A stretch of 64,000 bases of DNA from Aphrocallistes beatrix (lineage: Eukaryota > Porifera > Hexactinellida > Sceptrulophora > Aphrocallistidae), in NCBI GenBank assembly GCA_963281255.1, contig OY725505.1, forward strand, positions 248,001-312,000, read 5' to 3'. The notes beneath the pieces are model-generated. The model was given only the letters and a program-made list of their open reading frames with translations. It ran no database searches and was not told the origin of the DNA. Both the position numbers and the translations under genes were made by a program. Positions 40,921 to 58,609 of this stretch are shown one piece after another. Within the stretch, counting starts at the first letter, position 1. Every line of letters begins with the position of its first letter.

Positions 40921-41110
40921 TACAGTCGAAACCGTTTTTTCTTACTATTTCTTTACAGGCTCAAACAGTAAGAAAAACCGATGGATATTAATATAGATTT
41001 GGAATTTTTTACATAATTAAGATTCTGAAATAGTGAGAAAAAAACGATAAGTAAGGATAAACCGGAGTGAAAAAAACCGGTAGGTCTAATGAACCGAGTT
41101 CTACTGTATA
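40921..41110. mobile_element. TA-flanked MITE
   Basis: Starts tacagtcgaaaccgtttttt and ends ccgagttctactgta. Internal complementary words (cagtaagaaaaaccg and aaaaccggtaggtc) show it is foldback. Tc1/mariner/pogo style. Confidence 0.55.
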
Positions 41111-41688
41111 TGATTAATAGATTATCGCCAATGACGTCTCAACGCTTTGCAGAAAATCATTCCGTCAATTGTATATAGGAGAGGCGTTGGAGACTTTCAT
41201 GTGGGCACTTCTACATTGTATATTATTAGATCAAGGTTCCATACAATTCTAGTAAACATATTGCACAACCTTACCTGGTACAGATATATTGTTACCACCA
41301 TTTCCATACATAACAGAGTTCAAATGCGTCAACTCAATATGCAAAATTGCGCCGTTTCAGACATTTGTACCAGAGGATAAAAGTAACACCTTCCAGTTAT
41401 CGCAAACTTACCACACTGAAAGTATACTATATGTGAAAGTAACTATTATATTGTTAACATAATATGTAATTACACCTACAATATGGTATCTCACAATCAA
41501 ATTGAGATTACTAAATCGTTACAAAAACTAATTTTGGATCAGTTCCTAATTTGGTTCGAATTTGACTATTATAGAATAGAAATATAATAGCATAGAAATA
41601 GAACTTTCACAGGCAAAGAGATATTTATAAAAACTAACGTCTTTCCTTGAATAAGCGCCGGGGGATAGGTAAGATGCGAACATTTTAA

Positions 41689-41789
41689 CTGTAGAATGCC
41701 CAGCATTTATATAGCTTCACTTGCATAGAAAATGGCTGGGAGACATCCGCGATATCGGGGACACTGTGTCCCAAGTGGGCATTCTACGG
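41689..41789. mobile_element. TTAA-flanked MITE, copy 2
   Basis: Flanked by TTAA at 41685-41688 and 41790-41793. Termini ctgtagaatgccc and gggcattctacgg. Inverse orientation to 8807-8922. Confidence 0.75.
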
Positions 41790-41799
41790 TTAAGGTTTG

Positions 41800-43094
41800 T
41801 AAACCATTTGTTATGGCTAGTTGTATTTATGAATATTCTTAGTGATTAGTCAAGAGATTGGAAATCGTTTATCTCTTCCAAATGCGACTGTTTCTCAACC
41901 GATACGGCGCTTTAAATTTCTCAGCTCAGGCGTTTTTTCAGTAGGAAAAAAACAAACGTCGGGGGTTTAAGGTGCACGAAAAAATAGGCGCCAGGGCGCT
42001 TATTCAGAGAAAGACTGTATACGAATCTTAATATATTTGTCATTTTAAGATGAAAATCAGTATTTAGTCCAAGAGTACGATAGCAACACATCCATTCAAA
42101 GTTCTAAACTCTTCAAATTAATTGTCTCAAGTTCTACCACTCAGACAAGCAGACCATAGTAGGTCATCACCTGATTGAATGTTTTCAGGTGCGATTAGTT
42201 CTTATTAGATCGCGGTGGGACAATTCAATTGCCTACTCAGGTTACACGATCAAACGAATCTTTGTGTTGAAGTGGCAATCCTGAACATAGGAAAAGGTAA
42301 AAAGTGTCAAGCTATATTGACTTAAGGAATACCTTGAAAAAACAATCCATTAGAACAATGGGCACTTGACTTTATTAGGTTTTGACTTTAAATATATCAT
42401 TTTGAAACAAGAATTATTAGTTTACAAGGTAGATTAGAGGGCAGATAACTTTAAATGTACTAAAAGAGATGATAGAATGTGGATAGACACATGTTCAGAT
42501 ACAGATTTAATCGTAGTGAAGAGCATATATATTGAATTATATAGAAAAAATACCAACGTTAATTCAGGGAAATAGGATATATATAAAGTGGAGAGAGTAA
42601 AAAGAAGCAAACAATGATATTTTTGGTGTGCAACCTTGTTGAATTTAGTGGTAGAGTAGAATAGCATATAAAAATTGAACAAAAGGCTGCTCGTATTTTC
42701 ATGTTTGTTGCTTAAAACAAGCAAATCATATTATGTATCATGTAAACAAGAATTCAACTCACTCTCCCATAACACCCACGAACTAAAAGTAATGATTTTG
42801 CAATTGAAAACTTCTGGTAAATTATAGTGTTAAATCACGACATAATATGGGATAATTGCATCTTAAGCTTAGAAAGTTGTTTCATGCTTGGACAAGATTG
42901 TTTAGATTCAAGTATTTCAATTGGATGTTTACACCATAACATACTACGGGGTATGTTAATTGAAAAGGTGATTGCGATAGCCAGAATGTGTGTAATGTAT
43001 TCAGTTATCAGAGAACATTCTCATCTCATATTGAATATGTGAGTTTTTTTCATGAGGTTTCGGGGGAAAATAGTTGGAACTCTGGTATTTGTAA
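41800..43094. other. Intergenic, little recognisable
   Basis: Around 41885-42020 there is a stretch with inverted GGCGC words (ggcgctttaaatttctcagc and the later aaaataggcgccagggcgct) that may be a decayed element ending near aaagactgta. No gene seen. Confidence 0.35.
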
Positions 43095-43110
43095 CGAACG
43101 TTAAACTTTG

Positions 43111-43283
43111 CATACATGCCAACTTGGGCCATGATAAAAGCGGGACGCAGTGTTGAATTTCGCGGGACATGAATTCAAAAAAGCGGGACATAATGGACAA
43201 ATTTCATGTATAAACGGGACACTCGTGAAAACTAGCTCAATAGAAGAGTGAAAAAACCCCGGAACGGTTGGCATGTATGTATG
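43111..43283. mobile_element. MITE M with catacatgccaac termini
   Basis: Starts catacatgccaacttggg and ends cggttggcatgtatgtatg. It contains repeated gcgggaca words. A partial relative lies near 24678-24740 (catacatgccaactcttg). Confidence 0.55.
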
Positions 43284-43894
43284 ACTTTGGTACATTTCAA
43301 TTAATTGGATTATAATTAAAATGTTATTGATTAAACGACTAAAATGAGATAGGAAGCCTTTGAGACATCAATGTTCAACCACATCCGAATCCATTCAATG
43401 GAATGTATAATTATAATAGATTGGTATAATATCAAGTTTTATGTTTAGTCAATACAAGTGCTTATGGCTTCAGTATTTGTTAGCATCCGATTCAAAAGCA
43501 AAGGGGATTAGATTACAATTCAATTTCAATTTTAATTTCAAGATAAATTCTACGAAAAATAAGCGAAAGAAAATTACTATCTAGGACATTTAATAAATTT
43601 ATCCCTGATTTGTAGTTAAGTACCATTACATTCATTAGTGAATTAAGATTAACACACGAAATGCTTTTAAACTGCTTTATCATTAAAACACATTAAAAGA
43701 ATAATTAGCTTCAGCATAGAAAGAGAGCTGTTATATCCGACAATTATATTTCAGATAGATAAAATAACAAATCACTAAGTAAATATAAAAAAGATTCAAA
43801 TGCATAGATTTTTTTTAAAAAAATGTCCTGAAAGGAACGGAGATTACTATTGGATAGAGGTATGTAATAGTTGATTGTACAAACTGTATCTGAG

Positions 43895-44057
43895 TACAGT
43901 CAGATTGTGAAATTAGGGATTTCATGAAATGCCTAATGATCTCACGAAATTGCTAGGCATTTCGTGAAATGAGTGTGGGTTTTTTCACGAAAAGCCTAGT
44001 AATTTCGCGAAATCACTAGGCTTTTCATGAAATAACTGATTACACACATTGACTGTA
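43895..44057. mobile_element. TA-flanked MITE with TTTCGTGAAA-type palindrome array
   Basis: Starts tacagtcagattgtgaaatt and ends cacattgactgta. The inside contains at least six near-palindromic sites of the form tttcatgaaat, tttcgtgaaat or tttcgcgaaat in alternating orientation. Confidence 0.6.
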
Positions 44058-45800
44058 ACATATATACTAGTTGAGGTGTTGAATTAACTTTGATCCAAAC
44101 TTTTGAGTGCTGTTCTCTTCAGCGTTTCCGATTATTCTTGACCAGAAAATCTCGAATTTTTAATCAAAATCTCCGAAATATTCCTATTTTTAACCGATCA
44201 CCCAAATGGACAATAATGATATTATTACTTATATTAATTATTAGCATTTATGAAAACATCATTTTTATTAAAACACAGGCATACAACCGCGGGAATTATT
44301 AAATAATCGCCCGAAAAAGTGAACATTATTGGGTCTAAGAAGAAACACTCTCTTCATATATTGAAACTTTCCATATAGACTCAACAAATCTTTTCAATTG
44401 TCCCAAGCAACTCTATAAGGACTAAAGAACTAATTATGACATCCAAACCATACAATTCTAAATTCCACGACGTACAAACCTAAGTCTGGTCAGAAGGGAT
44501 TCAATTGTACTCTCCGACTAACCAAAAAGTGTGATTGAGTAAGGTGTTTCTGAGAAAACAATTAAAAATATAATTGCATTTACAATTATAAAATTAAGCT
44601 AATAAAACAGCTAATTTCAATTCTTTTTAAAGGTTAAAAACAATTATGAGGAAAATATCGAAGAGTGACATTGAACTAAAATACAATAAGAATCAAAGCC
44701 AAAATAAAAATGATGGTGCTTGCTACAATGTTGCAAGATGTTCGAATTAAATATTCAATCCTCCACTGAGGGTCAAGACATCTCCAAACGTTCGTAGACA
44801 AATATAAAAGCATGTTTGCGAAGCTAATAAGTTCACAAACCTAAGTTGAAACTACTATTCACTCTATTCCTACAGATGAAAAGGAAAAGGTTGGTCCAGA
44901 ATTAGTACATATAATACCCATTCTGTCTATTGCAATAGATATACTATACTGAATTTGAATTTAAAGTTTTAGCGTCTCCTAGCTTTAATACGTTTAACAC
45001 TTCAATACTATAGACTCAGTTTATAATATAACAACTTTAACAACTTATTTATTTTTATGATGAATTATTTCAACATTATATAGGGTTACCAAAGCCAACT
45101 TTAGCTTCTTACGTTAATCACTATTAGAGTCTTCTCATATCAAAATATTCCTATCACACAGACAAATATCAGATTTTTTGGTAATTTGAAATTAATTAGT
45201 TTGATAATAGATAGTTTAAGAGTTGTTGTATGCATATCTAGCATTGAAAATACTTGAGATTACATTTGAATGTTTTTAATTGATTTCTCTTAACTACGAG
45301 TAAATTCGATTAAAAATGAGCTGGTAAGTTTTATAAAAAATTAAATAGATAATTAAAAAATAATTAAATATAATTATGACGCTAAATTTGCATAGGAAAA
45401 TGAATTAAATAAAAGCAAGATAGTCTGCATATTATATTTTAAAATAAACAGGAGTGATTCAATATTCTCAAATGCATGAATAGTCATTAAAACATTGCCA
45501 AAATTTAATTGAATTAAAAAACATAACTCAACAAGAACGTTAATTATAAAGAGGAGAGAGAGGATGAGATTTAATTTATATTCACAGCCTTATACGTAAT
45601 TTATAATTCCTTCCAACTTGAACTAATACATCATCAATATACAAAGGATAGACTCGACTATCCAACGAAATACATAAGTAATAGAGTCAAGTATCAAAAC
45701 TATATAAATAAGCACTTGAACGAGAAGTTATAATCGAATATTCGTAATAATTAAAATTGTGAAATACTACTCAAATTCTACTACAAAGATTCAGAGAAAA
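44058..45800. other. 5' flank of the Msx gene
   Basis: AT-rich, single-copy-looking sequence without MITE termini. It probably holds the promoter and 5'UTR of Msx. I could not identify a specific binding site with confidence. Confidence 0.35.
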
Positions 45801-50745
<4,945 letters not shown>

Positions 50746-51308
50746 ACGTGTATGCATTTCTATTAATAATTCACTGTAAAATTGCGCGCCCACTATTTAA
50801 AATGTCAATTGAGGGTAACCAAGAAAGGGATTCAAATAGCAGCAAACTTCAAGTTAATCTCTTGGCTTTTATTATGTTACGTCCAGTGAACTGGTGTTCT
50901 CTTTGTAATAGTACAATTTATCAGTATTTTAAAATTACTTCATACATTTAGAAGCTCGTTCTTTCAAATGATGCACCCAATATTGTGTTTGTATTGTCAT
51001 GTATGCTAATACCAAGAATTAATAATTCACTTAAGTAATATTAGTATACTTCTTTTGATTGGTACTTGGGAGGAGGGGAAGTCCCAGGGGGGGGGGGTGA
51101 GGGGGCATTTCTCCGAGTTTTATTCTGCGGACACGGATTTCATTCGACCACATAAGCCAAAATCATATAAGACCCTCGGATTTTATTTCTTTGGCACCGG
51201 TTTGGAAAATTCCTGTGATCACCCCATGCTTGGGAGGTTTTCTATCTATACAAGTAGTACGGACTTCAAAGTATTATGGCATCCTAGCCAAAAAATAGCA
51301 TTTATATA
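50746..51308. other. 3' flank of Msx
   Basis: Probably includes the Msx 3'UTR. I find no AATAAA in the first 300 bp. A G-rich run (9 G) lies near 51090. No other gene. Confidence 0.35.
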
Positions 51309-51693
51309 TTATTAAAAGGGGATAGAGTAGGTTTGAAAATGGAGTAAAAGAATAGAAAAAAACGCGGACATGGCTTAGAAGCATAGGGGAGCTATATTTT
51401 ATAAATACAGTCGACTCCGCTTAATAGGGTCACTGTTTAATCGGGTCAACCGCTTAATCGGGTAACTTTTGGCAGGACCGGGATAGCTCTCACACATGGA
51501 AGCTAGTATAAAATATTTTCGGTTAATAGGGTTCTCCGCTTAATGGGGCAAAATGTCCTCTGACCGATGTGACCCTATTAAGCAGAGTCTGCTGTATTAT
51601 TAAAAGGGGATAGAGTAGGTTTGATAATGGAGTAAAAGAAAGAAAAAATCGAGGACATAGCTTAGAAGCATAGGGGAGCTATATTTTATAAAT
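51309..51693. repeat. 97-bp direct repeat flanking a family A MITE
   Basis: 51309-51405 and 51595-51693 are nearly identical (both contain aaaaggggatagagtaggtt and gcataggggagctatatttt). A family A MITE lies exactly between them. Confidence 0.75.
51406..51596 (+). mobile_element. MITE family A copy
   Basis: Starts tacagtcgactccgcttaat and ends aagcagagtctgctgta. Full length, with the family interior. Confidence 0.8.
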
Positions 51694-51699
51694 AAATCA

Positions 51700-52130
51700 G
51701 GATACGATCCATTTAGCTTACATCAGGACCCTAAAGTGTGTTGGCGATATCCACCAAATCATAAACCTGTCCAACAAAGCCACAATTTTTAGTTAATATA
51801 TTGTTCTAGGTGACATATTCAGAAAGTGGTTCCGTAAGCCGCAATCACTATTTATTTTCATCTTGTAGAACAATAATTTACAACAAATGTCCTGAAGACA
51901 GTATAGTAGACATTTTGAATAGGCAAAAACACAATTTATCGATTGAGATTTAATATAATAATCTAATTTAAAACAGAGGTGATAATTTAACTATCTCCAT
52001 CTGAGGTAGATTGCATATATGTGTATTCGTATGTATTAAGTATCTACATGTAGGTCTCGGCTTTCACGCATATGTGAAGAAAATATTGAAGGCTACATTC
52101 TAAAATCCTTTTGATAAGGATATAATAATG
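51700..52130. other. Intergenic, no recognisable content
   Basis: AT-rich sequence between MITE copies; no coding or repeat signal. Confidence 0.4.
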
Positions 52131-52138
52131 AAGAAATG

Positions 52139-52308
52139 CAGTCAACTCCGCTTAATAGGGTCACATCGGGCAGAGGACATTTTGCCCCATTAAGCGGAAA
52201 CCCTATTAACCGAAAATATTTTGCATTAGCTTCTATGTGTGAGAGCTATTCCGGTCCTGCCAAAAGTGGGCCGATTAAGCGGTTGACCATTAAGCGGAGT
52301 CGACTGTA
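52139..52308 (-). mobile_element. MITE family A copy
   Basis: Starts cagtcaactccgcttaatag and ends agcggagtcgactgta, with internal deletions. Orientation opposite to the next copy. Confidence 0.75.
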
Positions 52309-52342
52309 ATAGAATTGGTGATTTGTGTAATGCATTTAATGG

Positions 52343-52501
52343 ATGTTTAATCGGGTCAACCGCTTAATCGGGCCACTTTTGGCAGGACCGGAATAGTTCT
52401 CACAAGCTAATACAATATATTTTCGGTCAATAGGGATCTCCGCTTAATCGGGGCAAAATGTCCTCTGACCGATGTGACCCTATTAAGTGGAGTCGACTGT
52501 A
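52343..52501 (+). mobile_element. MITE family A copy, 5'-truncated
   Basis: Begins inside the element at atgtttaatcgggtcaaccg, lacking the first 25 bases, and ends aagtggagtcgactgta. Confidence 0.7.
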
Positions 52502-52509
52502 CATATGTA

Positions 52510-54140
52510 CATATGGTGTAATAGTATAATATCAAAATTTAACGATACACTTATCTTAGAATAAATCAATGGCACATTAATACTTTCATCAAATCATTCA
52601 AATTTAAACACCAAATCACATGTTGAAAACAAGTTTTCCTTTTTCTACAAATCAGGACTAGTTTCATGGAAAGGTTATACAAAACTTCAGTACAAACCAT
52701 TAACAAGGCTAAAACAGTGGGCTAGTGTAAAAATCAGATGTAAATAGTATAGTCAGTTGTTCGGAAGAATTCCTACAACAAAAATAGACATGTTTTGGTT
52801 TACAAGCAGGAGAGAAAAATGACCAGTAACAAAATATCAAGACAAACGAAATAGGTCAACATGTTGTTATAGCCTAACTATAAGACAGTGGATCTTAAAC
52901 TTATGCTTGGAGGTGAAGATTCATGGAAATGGATATTTCTCTACAAATAATTCAGGAAAAAGATGTTGCAATAATTAATCACATCCTACTTGAGTGGGGT
53001 TATTAAATTTTATTGCAAAGTAAAAATGACCACTAAATATATCTTGTGCTCACTGGATCTAAATTTTAATTATTTATGTTCAAAGAGAATCGGAAGAAAA
53101 CAGATTCCCCAATTGTAAAATTTGTGTAAAAGAAAATAATAGGAATTGAAATCAGACAATTTAATACATACAAGGGTGAAAAAAAAGTTAAATATTCTTT
53201 CATACGCATATGGAACCAATATCAAGTCAGAAAAATTCACAAAATGAAAAGAATTTGAGGGTCATAAAACCAAAAACACTGGTAGAGAAGTAACATATTT
53301 TATTCATGCTTCTATTCAATCAATACAACCATCTGGAAGAGGAACTTCGGGTAAAAATTTTCTGTTTTACTACTACGCAACTATGTAAAATAGTGAATGG
53401 ACAAAAACAGAGCAAACATTCTTTGGACACCTGATCATAGTTGGTTGCGATGTAACCGATGAATTCGATGTTTTCATTAATCTACGTGACAATATAGATC
53501 GAATATCAAAGAAAAAAACTTATTTAAGAGCGTAATGCCATTGAAAGTGTCGATGAGCCAAGGAAATGTGTTTTTTCATAAAATGTTGTGCAATGACTTC
53601 AAAGTCATTTCAAGTTCAATTCTAAAACTGGAATGGTTTGAACTTAGAATGGCTCTAAAATGACCCAACAATTTTAAAATTCATAATAAAGCGATAATTA
53701 GGTAGAGGGCACTGTAACAACATAACGAATAGACGAAAAGTCTTTGTGTTGGTAGTTCGTGTAGAGAACTCAGACTAACCACAAAGACTTTGATCTTTAT
53801 CCGTAGTGAAACGAATAGAAGTAACGACTCAGTCAATTATCAGGCTGAAATTACTGATTAGCATAGCTGATAAGATCTAGCTTCAAAGAGAGTGAAATTA
53901 ATTAAAATATTACTTTTATTATTAGATCAGGGGGTACGTACAATCAGCGATGATTTTGCTGGTGAAAAGGAATGTTGGAAATGGACAAGAGTTGCAGGCG
54001 AAACGTTTTAGATAACAAATAAGGGAGTCAGTGTTGTATAAAATTGGTGAGAAATATTTTCGTTGGTGGAGCATTCGAGTCTCCACCCAATTTTAGTTCT
54101 AATATATATATGTTATAGTTAAATGTCAAACCAGTTATGT
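52510..54140. other. Intergenic, no gene seen
   Basis: About 1.6 kb of AT-rich sequence. A small inverted pair at about 53735-53805 (agtctttgtgttggtagttc, and the later complement-like aaccacaaagactttgat) is the only structure noticed. Confidence 0.4.
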
Positions 54141-54144
54141 AAAA

Positions 54145-54336
54145 TACAGTCGACTCCGCTTAATAGTGTCACTGTTTAATTGGGTCAACATCTCAATCGG
54201 GCCACTTTTGGCAGGACCGAAATAGCTCTCACACATAGAAGCTAATACAAAATATTTTCGGTTAATAGGGTTCTCCGCTTAATCGGGCCAAAATGTCCTC
54301 TGACCGATGTGACCCTATTAAGCGGAGTCGACTGTA
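54145..54336 (+). mobile_element. MITE family A copy
   Basis: Full length on TA; tacagtcgactccgcttaat to gcggagtcgactgta. Confidence 0.8.
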
Positions 54337-54412
54337 TTTGAAAATTTCAGGTATTATACATAATAACTGAAATTGTCCAGATGTTTACATAATAACTGAT
54401 TTGACGTTTTAA

Positions 54413-54531
54413 CGGTAGAATGCCCACTGGGGACACAGTGTCCCCGATATCGCGGATGTCTCCCAGTAATTGTTATATGCAAGTGAAGCCATAAAAGTAG
54501 CGAAGCAATATAAATGCTGGGTATTCTACAG
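54413..54531. mobile_element. TTAA-flanked MITE, copy 3
   Basis: TTAA at 54409-54412 and 54532-54535. Termini cggtagaatgccc and gggtattctacag. Interior ccccgatatcgcggatgtct as in copy 1. Confidence 0.75.
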
Positions 54532-54869
54532 TTAACTGTAACATATATATTGTGTTTTGCGTTCAATCAACAATTCTTCAAAATCGACATAAAAACAAAA
54601 TCCTGGTGAGACTATCATTATTCAACATGGACTGTATCATTATTGGACATAAAAAATATATTATAATAGTAAACCTAATGGTTTTCTTTTACTATCTATG
54701 GATTTTGTAAGCATAATGGTTCAAAATGTAAAATATTGCCTTATCTGTGTTCACTATGACGAGCGTCTGTCTCCTGTTGTCCAAAACTTCAAAGAAACCG
54801 ACAAACAGTTCTTCTTTCAAACCTAATTATTTGATCAATTATTCAATAGCACTGAGTCAGTAAACAACA

Positions 54870-55060
54870 TACAGTCGACTCCGCTTAATAGGGTCACTGT
54901 TTAATCGGGTCAACAGCTTAATCGGGCCACTTTTGGAAGGACCGGAATAGCTCTCCGCATAGAAGCTAATACAAAATATGTTTGGTTAATAGGATTCTCC
55001 GCTTAATCGGGGCAAAATGTCCTCTGACCGATGTGACCCTATTAAGCGGAGTCGACTGTA
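54870..55060 (+). mobile_element. MITE family A copy
   Basis: Full length on TA; same termini and interior as the family. Confidence 0.8.
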
Positions 55061-55223
55061 TCATCATTATCCATCATCAGTGATGACCAAGAGCGGGGCG
55101 AAAATGTACCTAGTGCCTCATTTCCCACTTGTAATTATGTACAATAATCACAATAGTATATGTAGTCAAAATGATTTGAATAAATTCAAGTCATTTTTGT
55201 CATATTTAGGTCTATAAAGTATC

Positions 55224-55460
55224 TACAGTCGACTCCGCTTAATAGTGTCACTGTTTAATCGGGTCACTTTTGGCAGGACCGGAATAGTTCTCACACATAG
55301 AAGCTAATGCAATATATTTTCCGTTAATGGGGTCACATCGGTCAGAGGACATTTTGCCCCATTAAGCGGAGAACCCTATTAACCGAAATATTTTGTATTA
55401 GCTTCTATGTGTGAGAGCTATTCCGGTCCTGCCAAACACTATTAAGCGGAGTCGACTGTA
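55224..55460. mobile_element. MITE family A, palindromic chimera
   Basis: The left part (to about 55330) is a plus-oriented half. It then switches to a minus-oriented nearly full copy ending gcggagtcgactgta. The tract with agctattccggtcctgcc therefore occurs in both senses within one element. Confidence 0.7.
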
Positions 55461-55469
55461 ATTGAATAC

Positions 55470-57970
55470 AAACTCTAGTAAGATTGATAGGAATTCGAGC
55501 CTCATTGAAGTCACGAGGAGAGGAAGCGTATATTTTGCGCTCTTTGGACAATACTGTCCATCATAACGTATTAATTTGAACAGAAAATGAGTGCTTCATC
55601 GGGCATAACATAATGTTTGTAATAATGTGTCCATTGCAGATATATTTTGATCAAGTTTCTCAGCGTTTTTTTAAATTTAATAAATAGATTATAGACAATT
55701 TTAGGTGAAGTGTTAATGTAATTAAGGATTTTAACCAAATTGGAGAAATTTGAAAGAAAATTGTTCGTCAAAGCAGCCATTTAATTTAATATAATAAGAT
55801 GAGGAAAAATATTTCAAGAATCTCATTACTCTAGAAGAATGCATTCTCACAGGATAATGGAATTATCATACGGATCTAATATAATTACTTTTACTTATAA
55901 TCGAGCTAATAGAAATATAACCTCCACTCTAAAATTTATTTCTTGAGAATTTGAACTAAGATAAATGTGAGATTTTTTTAAACATAAGAAAGTCATAATA
56001 ATTGACAAAAGTCAGAGATGCAAAGAATTTCTTCCTGTAAGACCATATGTTTTTATGTCTAAAATCCGTTTTAAGATCAGTTATGTTTGATAGTGGAAAT
56101 GCTCTATGGATCATAAAAATATTATTCAAATATCGCATTGTAACGATCAAGGATATTGCAAAGTAGGACAGGAAAGATACATAAGCCAATAAATCCTTTT
56201 CGCACATTACTGCAGACATAACACATATCCATTTTAGACAATAAATTTGGATCCACAGAATAAATTAGAATAATTAGTTGGAGTAAAAATATAGTGGAAT
56301 TCAATTAAAATTGTATTATAATGATAAAATGGATTTAAGAGAGCCCTTCCAATTCATATTCAACGATTTTTGGCTCAAGCATTATAATTGTAAATCGTAT
56401 CAGTTATAACAAATTTAAACCATTTTTTATCTCATAAGCCTTTTCAAATTTGGGTGAAAATGAAATGAAAAATAAAACATTATTGCATTGTTTAATAAGC
56501 TAACTTCCACAAATTTTACAAAATCGATACCGTGTGTCATATATGAATTTCCCTGAAGTAATAATCAATGAGGTTTCGTAGGTTGTTTTAACATTACAAA
56601 AACAACTCGAGAAAATATAATTGTTTAGTGCTCCCATAAAACTCAAACAAATAGACTCGAATCTTGAGGTATTTTCCAATTATTGTTGGAGAGATCATCA
56701 GCGTCAAAACAACAGCTGGAGTGAAAAGTATGAATACATCACAAATTACTTTCTAAAAAATACAGCTGGACTCAGAAAAAATGTAATGATGAAAATAATA
56801 CTCCACCATGAAATTTTTTTGACAGGATGTGAATATAATTAATCATTTGCTGCAAAAAATGTTATTCTATATGGAAATAAAATTACTTAATCATGAAAAT
56901 TTTAATAGATTCCTAAAAATCGATAATTGTGATTAAAAAACACCTCGATGTTGTAAAAATCATCAAATATACACTAGTCACCTTCTGTGATATAGTGTTT
57001 ATTAATATTTGGTGAGTTGTAGAGCTTAGTAGTAAACTGAATTTCATAGACATAAAATTATTAATAAACTCAACCCAAATTATAATTCTTCACAATTCAA
57101 AGCCACCAATGAATGCTCCAAATACGTAAGTATTTAGGTGGAACAAAGATGTGGCGTAATCCGGTATGAATTCTTTCATAAGGATATAGAAAGATTAAAA
57201 TTAAAAAGCAATTAAATCAAATTAAAACCAATTATAAGAGTGGGGAAGCTTTGCATCAAATGCAATACAAAACTCATTAAGTGTAGATGTGTTATATTGG
57301 CACTTTTGTAATATAATTTGTTGTACCCATAGTAAAAATTTTAGGTAATGTGAGTAGTGCCACATTAAAACAATGTTTGAATGAGACAACGCAGAGAGTG
57401 TGTGTAGGCAGAAATTTCATTAATTATCAAGTCCAGGTTAATTGAGATAAAAAGGACAAAACAGACTTTAGTGGTTAGAAGTGATAATTGAATTGGAAAG
57501 ATAACAACTCACGAAGAATCGGATAATTAAGTAGGAGAGATCCAAATGGAGAATTAGAAGCATTCACAAAAAGTCATCGTGCGATGTTACCAATAAGGAC
57601 CTCAAAACATGATTTGATTGTTCGGCAGGTTGTTACGAAAAATTGCATAAATATGATTATTTTGCCAATATTATTCATATATAAGTGTAAATCCATTAAA
57701 CATGATTCTAATTAGCAACTCTAGACGAAAGTTCTGGAAGAGCCCATGATGATGAAGACCAAATTCGTTTGATTTTGTTCTTACAATCATTATTTATTTG
57801 TAACAATAAAGATGGTTGAAAGTTCGATCAGATGGGAGAGAAATGTGCTTATAACGTCCTGACGTTTAAATGGCAATGATTACTAAAGAATTTCGCAATC
57901 TCTCTTTGTATTAAAATAATTAATTATGTACAATAGGATTCATGAATATATGAGGGAAAGCAAGAAGAGG
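55470..57970. other. Intergenic, no gene supported
   Basis: About 2.5 kb of AT-rich DNA with few repeats. The 73-codon frame at 56621-56842 and several minus-strand frames near 55571-56304 have no recognisable domain or paralogue. Confidence 0.4.
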
Positions 57971-57982
57971 ACACATTCTTAA

Positions 57983-58087
57983 CCTAAGACTACCGAAATG
58001 CACCACGGTGGTACAACTTTATGGCTCCTTTCCCATTGAAAATGGCCGGAGACATCCACGATATCGCGACCTTTCGGTAATCTAGGG
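57983..58087. mobile_element. TTAA-flanked MITE, diverged relative
   Basis: TTAA at 57979-57982 and 58088-58091. Termini cctaagactaccgaaa and tttcggtaatctagg. It shares gagacatccacgatatcgcg with the other TTAA elements. Confidence 0.65.
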
Positions 58088-58445
58088 TTAATTAAATTAG
58101 GCAATAACTCCTACTTCACGAGATTTGTATCATAAATTATGTGGGTTTTGAATTTATTGCAGAAACTGCAGAAGGTTTTTTTGGCGTATTATACTAGAGC
58201 ATGTTTTTTGAAAGAGTAGAGCATGTTCGAGTACAGACGAGAATATCAGTTCATTATGGAATGATAACGCCATTATCGCAACCCTGCTAGGTGGGCCATC
58301 TTGTGTCGATCTACATATCAGGATAAAGTTTTGTCTAATGTCTAATATACAGTCGAAATCGGGTTTTTCGTCCATTTGATTACGCTTTCTAGGCGACAAA
58401 AAAATATCTGAATATTTATAAGAAATTACAATGAATAAAACTATT

Positions 58446-58604
58446 TACAGTCGACTCCGCTTAATAGGGTCACATCGGTCAGAGGACATTTTGGCCCGAT
58501 TAAGCGGAGAACCCTATTAATCGAACATATTTTGTATTCGCTTCTATGTGTGAGAGCTATTCCGGTCCTGCCAAAAGTGGCCTGATTAAGCAGAGTCGAC
58601 TGTA
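58446..58604 (-). mobile_element. MITE family A copy
   Basis: tacagtcgactccgcttaat to agcagagtcgactgta, with an internal deletion near the right end. Confidence 0.8.
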
Positions 58605-58609
58605 TTGTC

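Noticed and set aside
41550..41580. ggttcgaatttgac, which resembles a tRNA T-loop
   Set aside because: No acceptor, D or anticodon arms can be folded around it.
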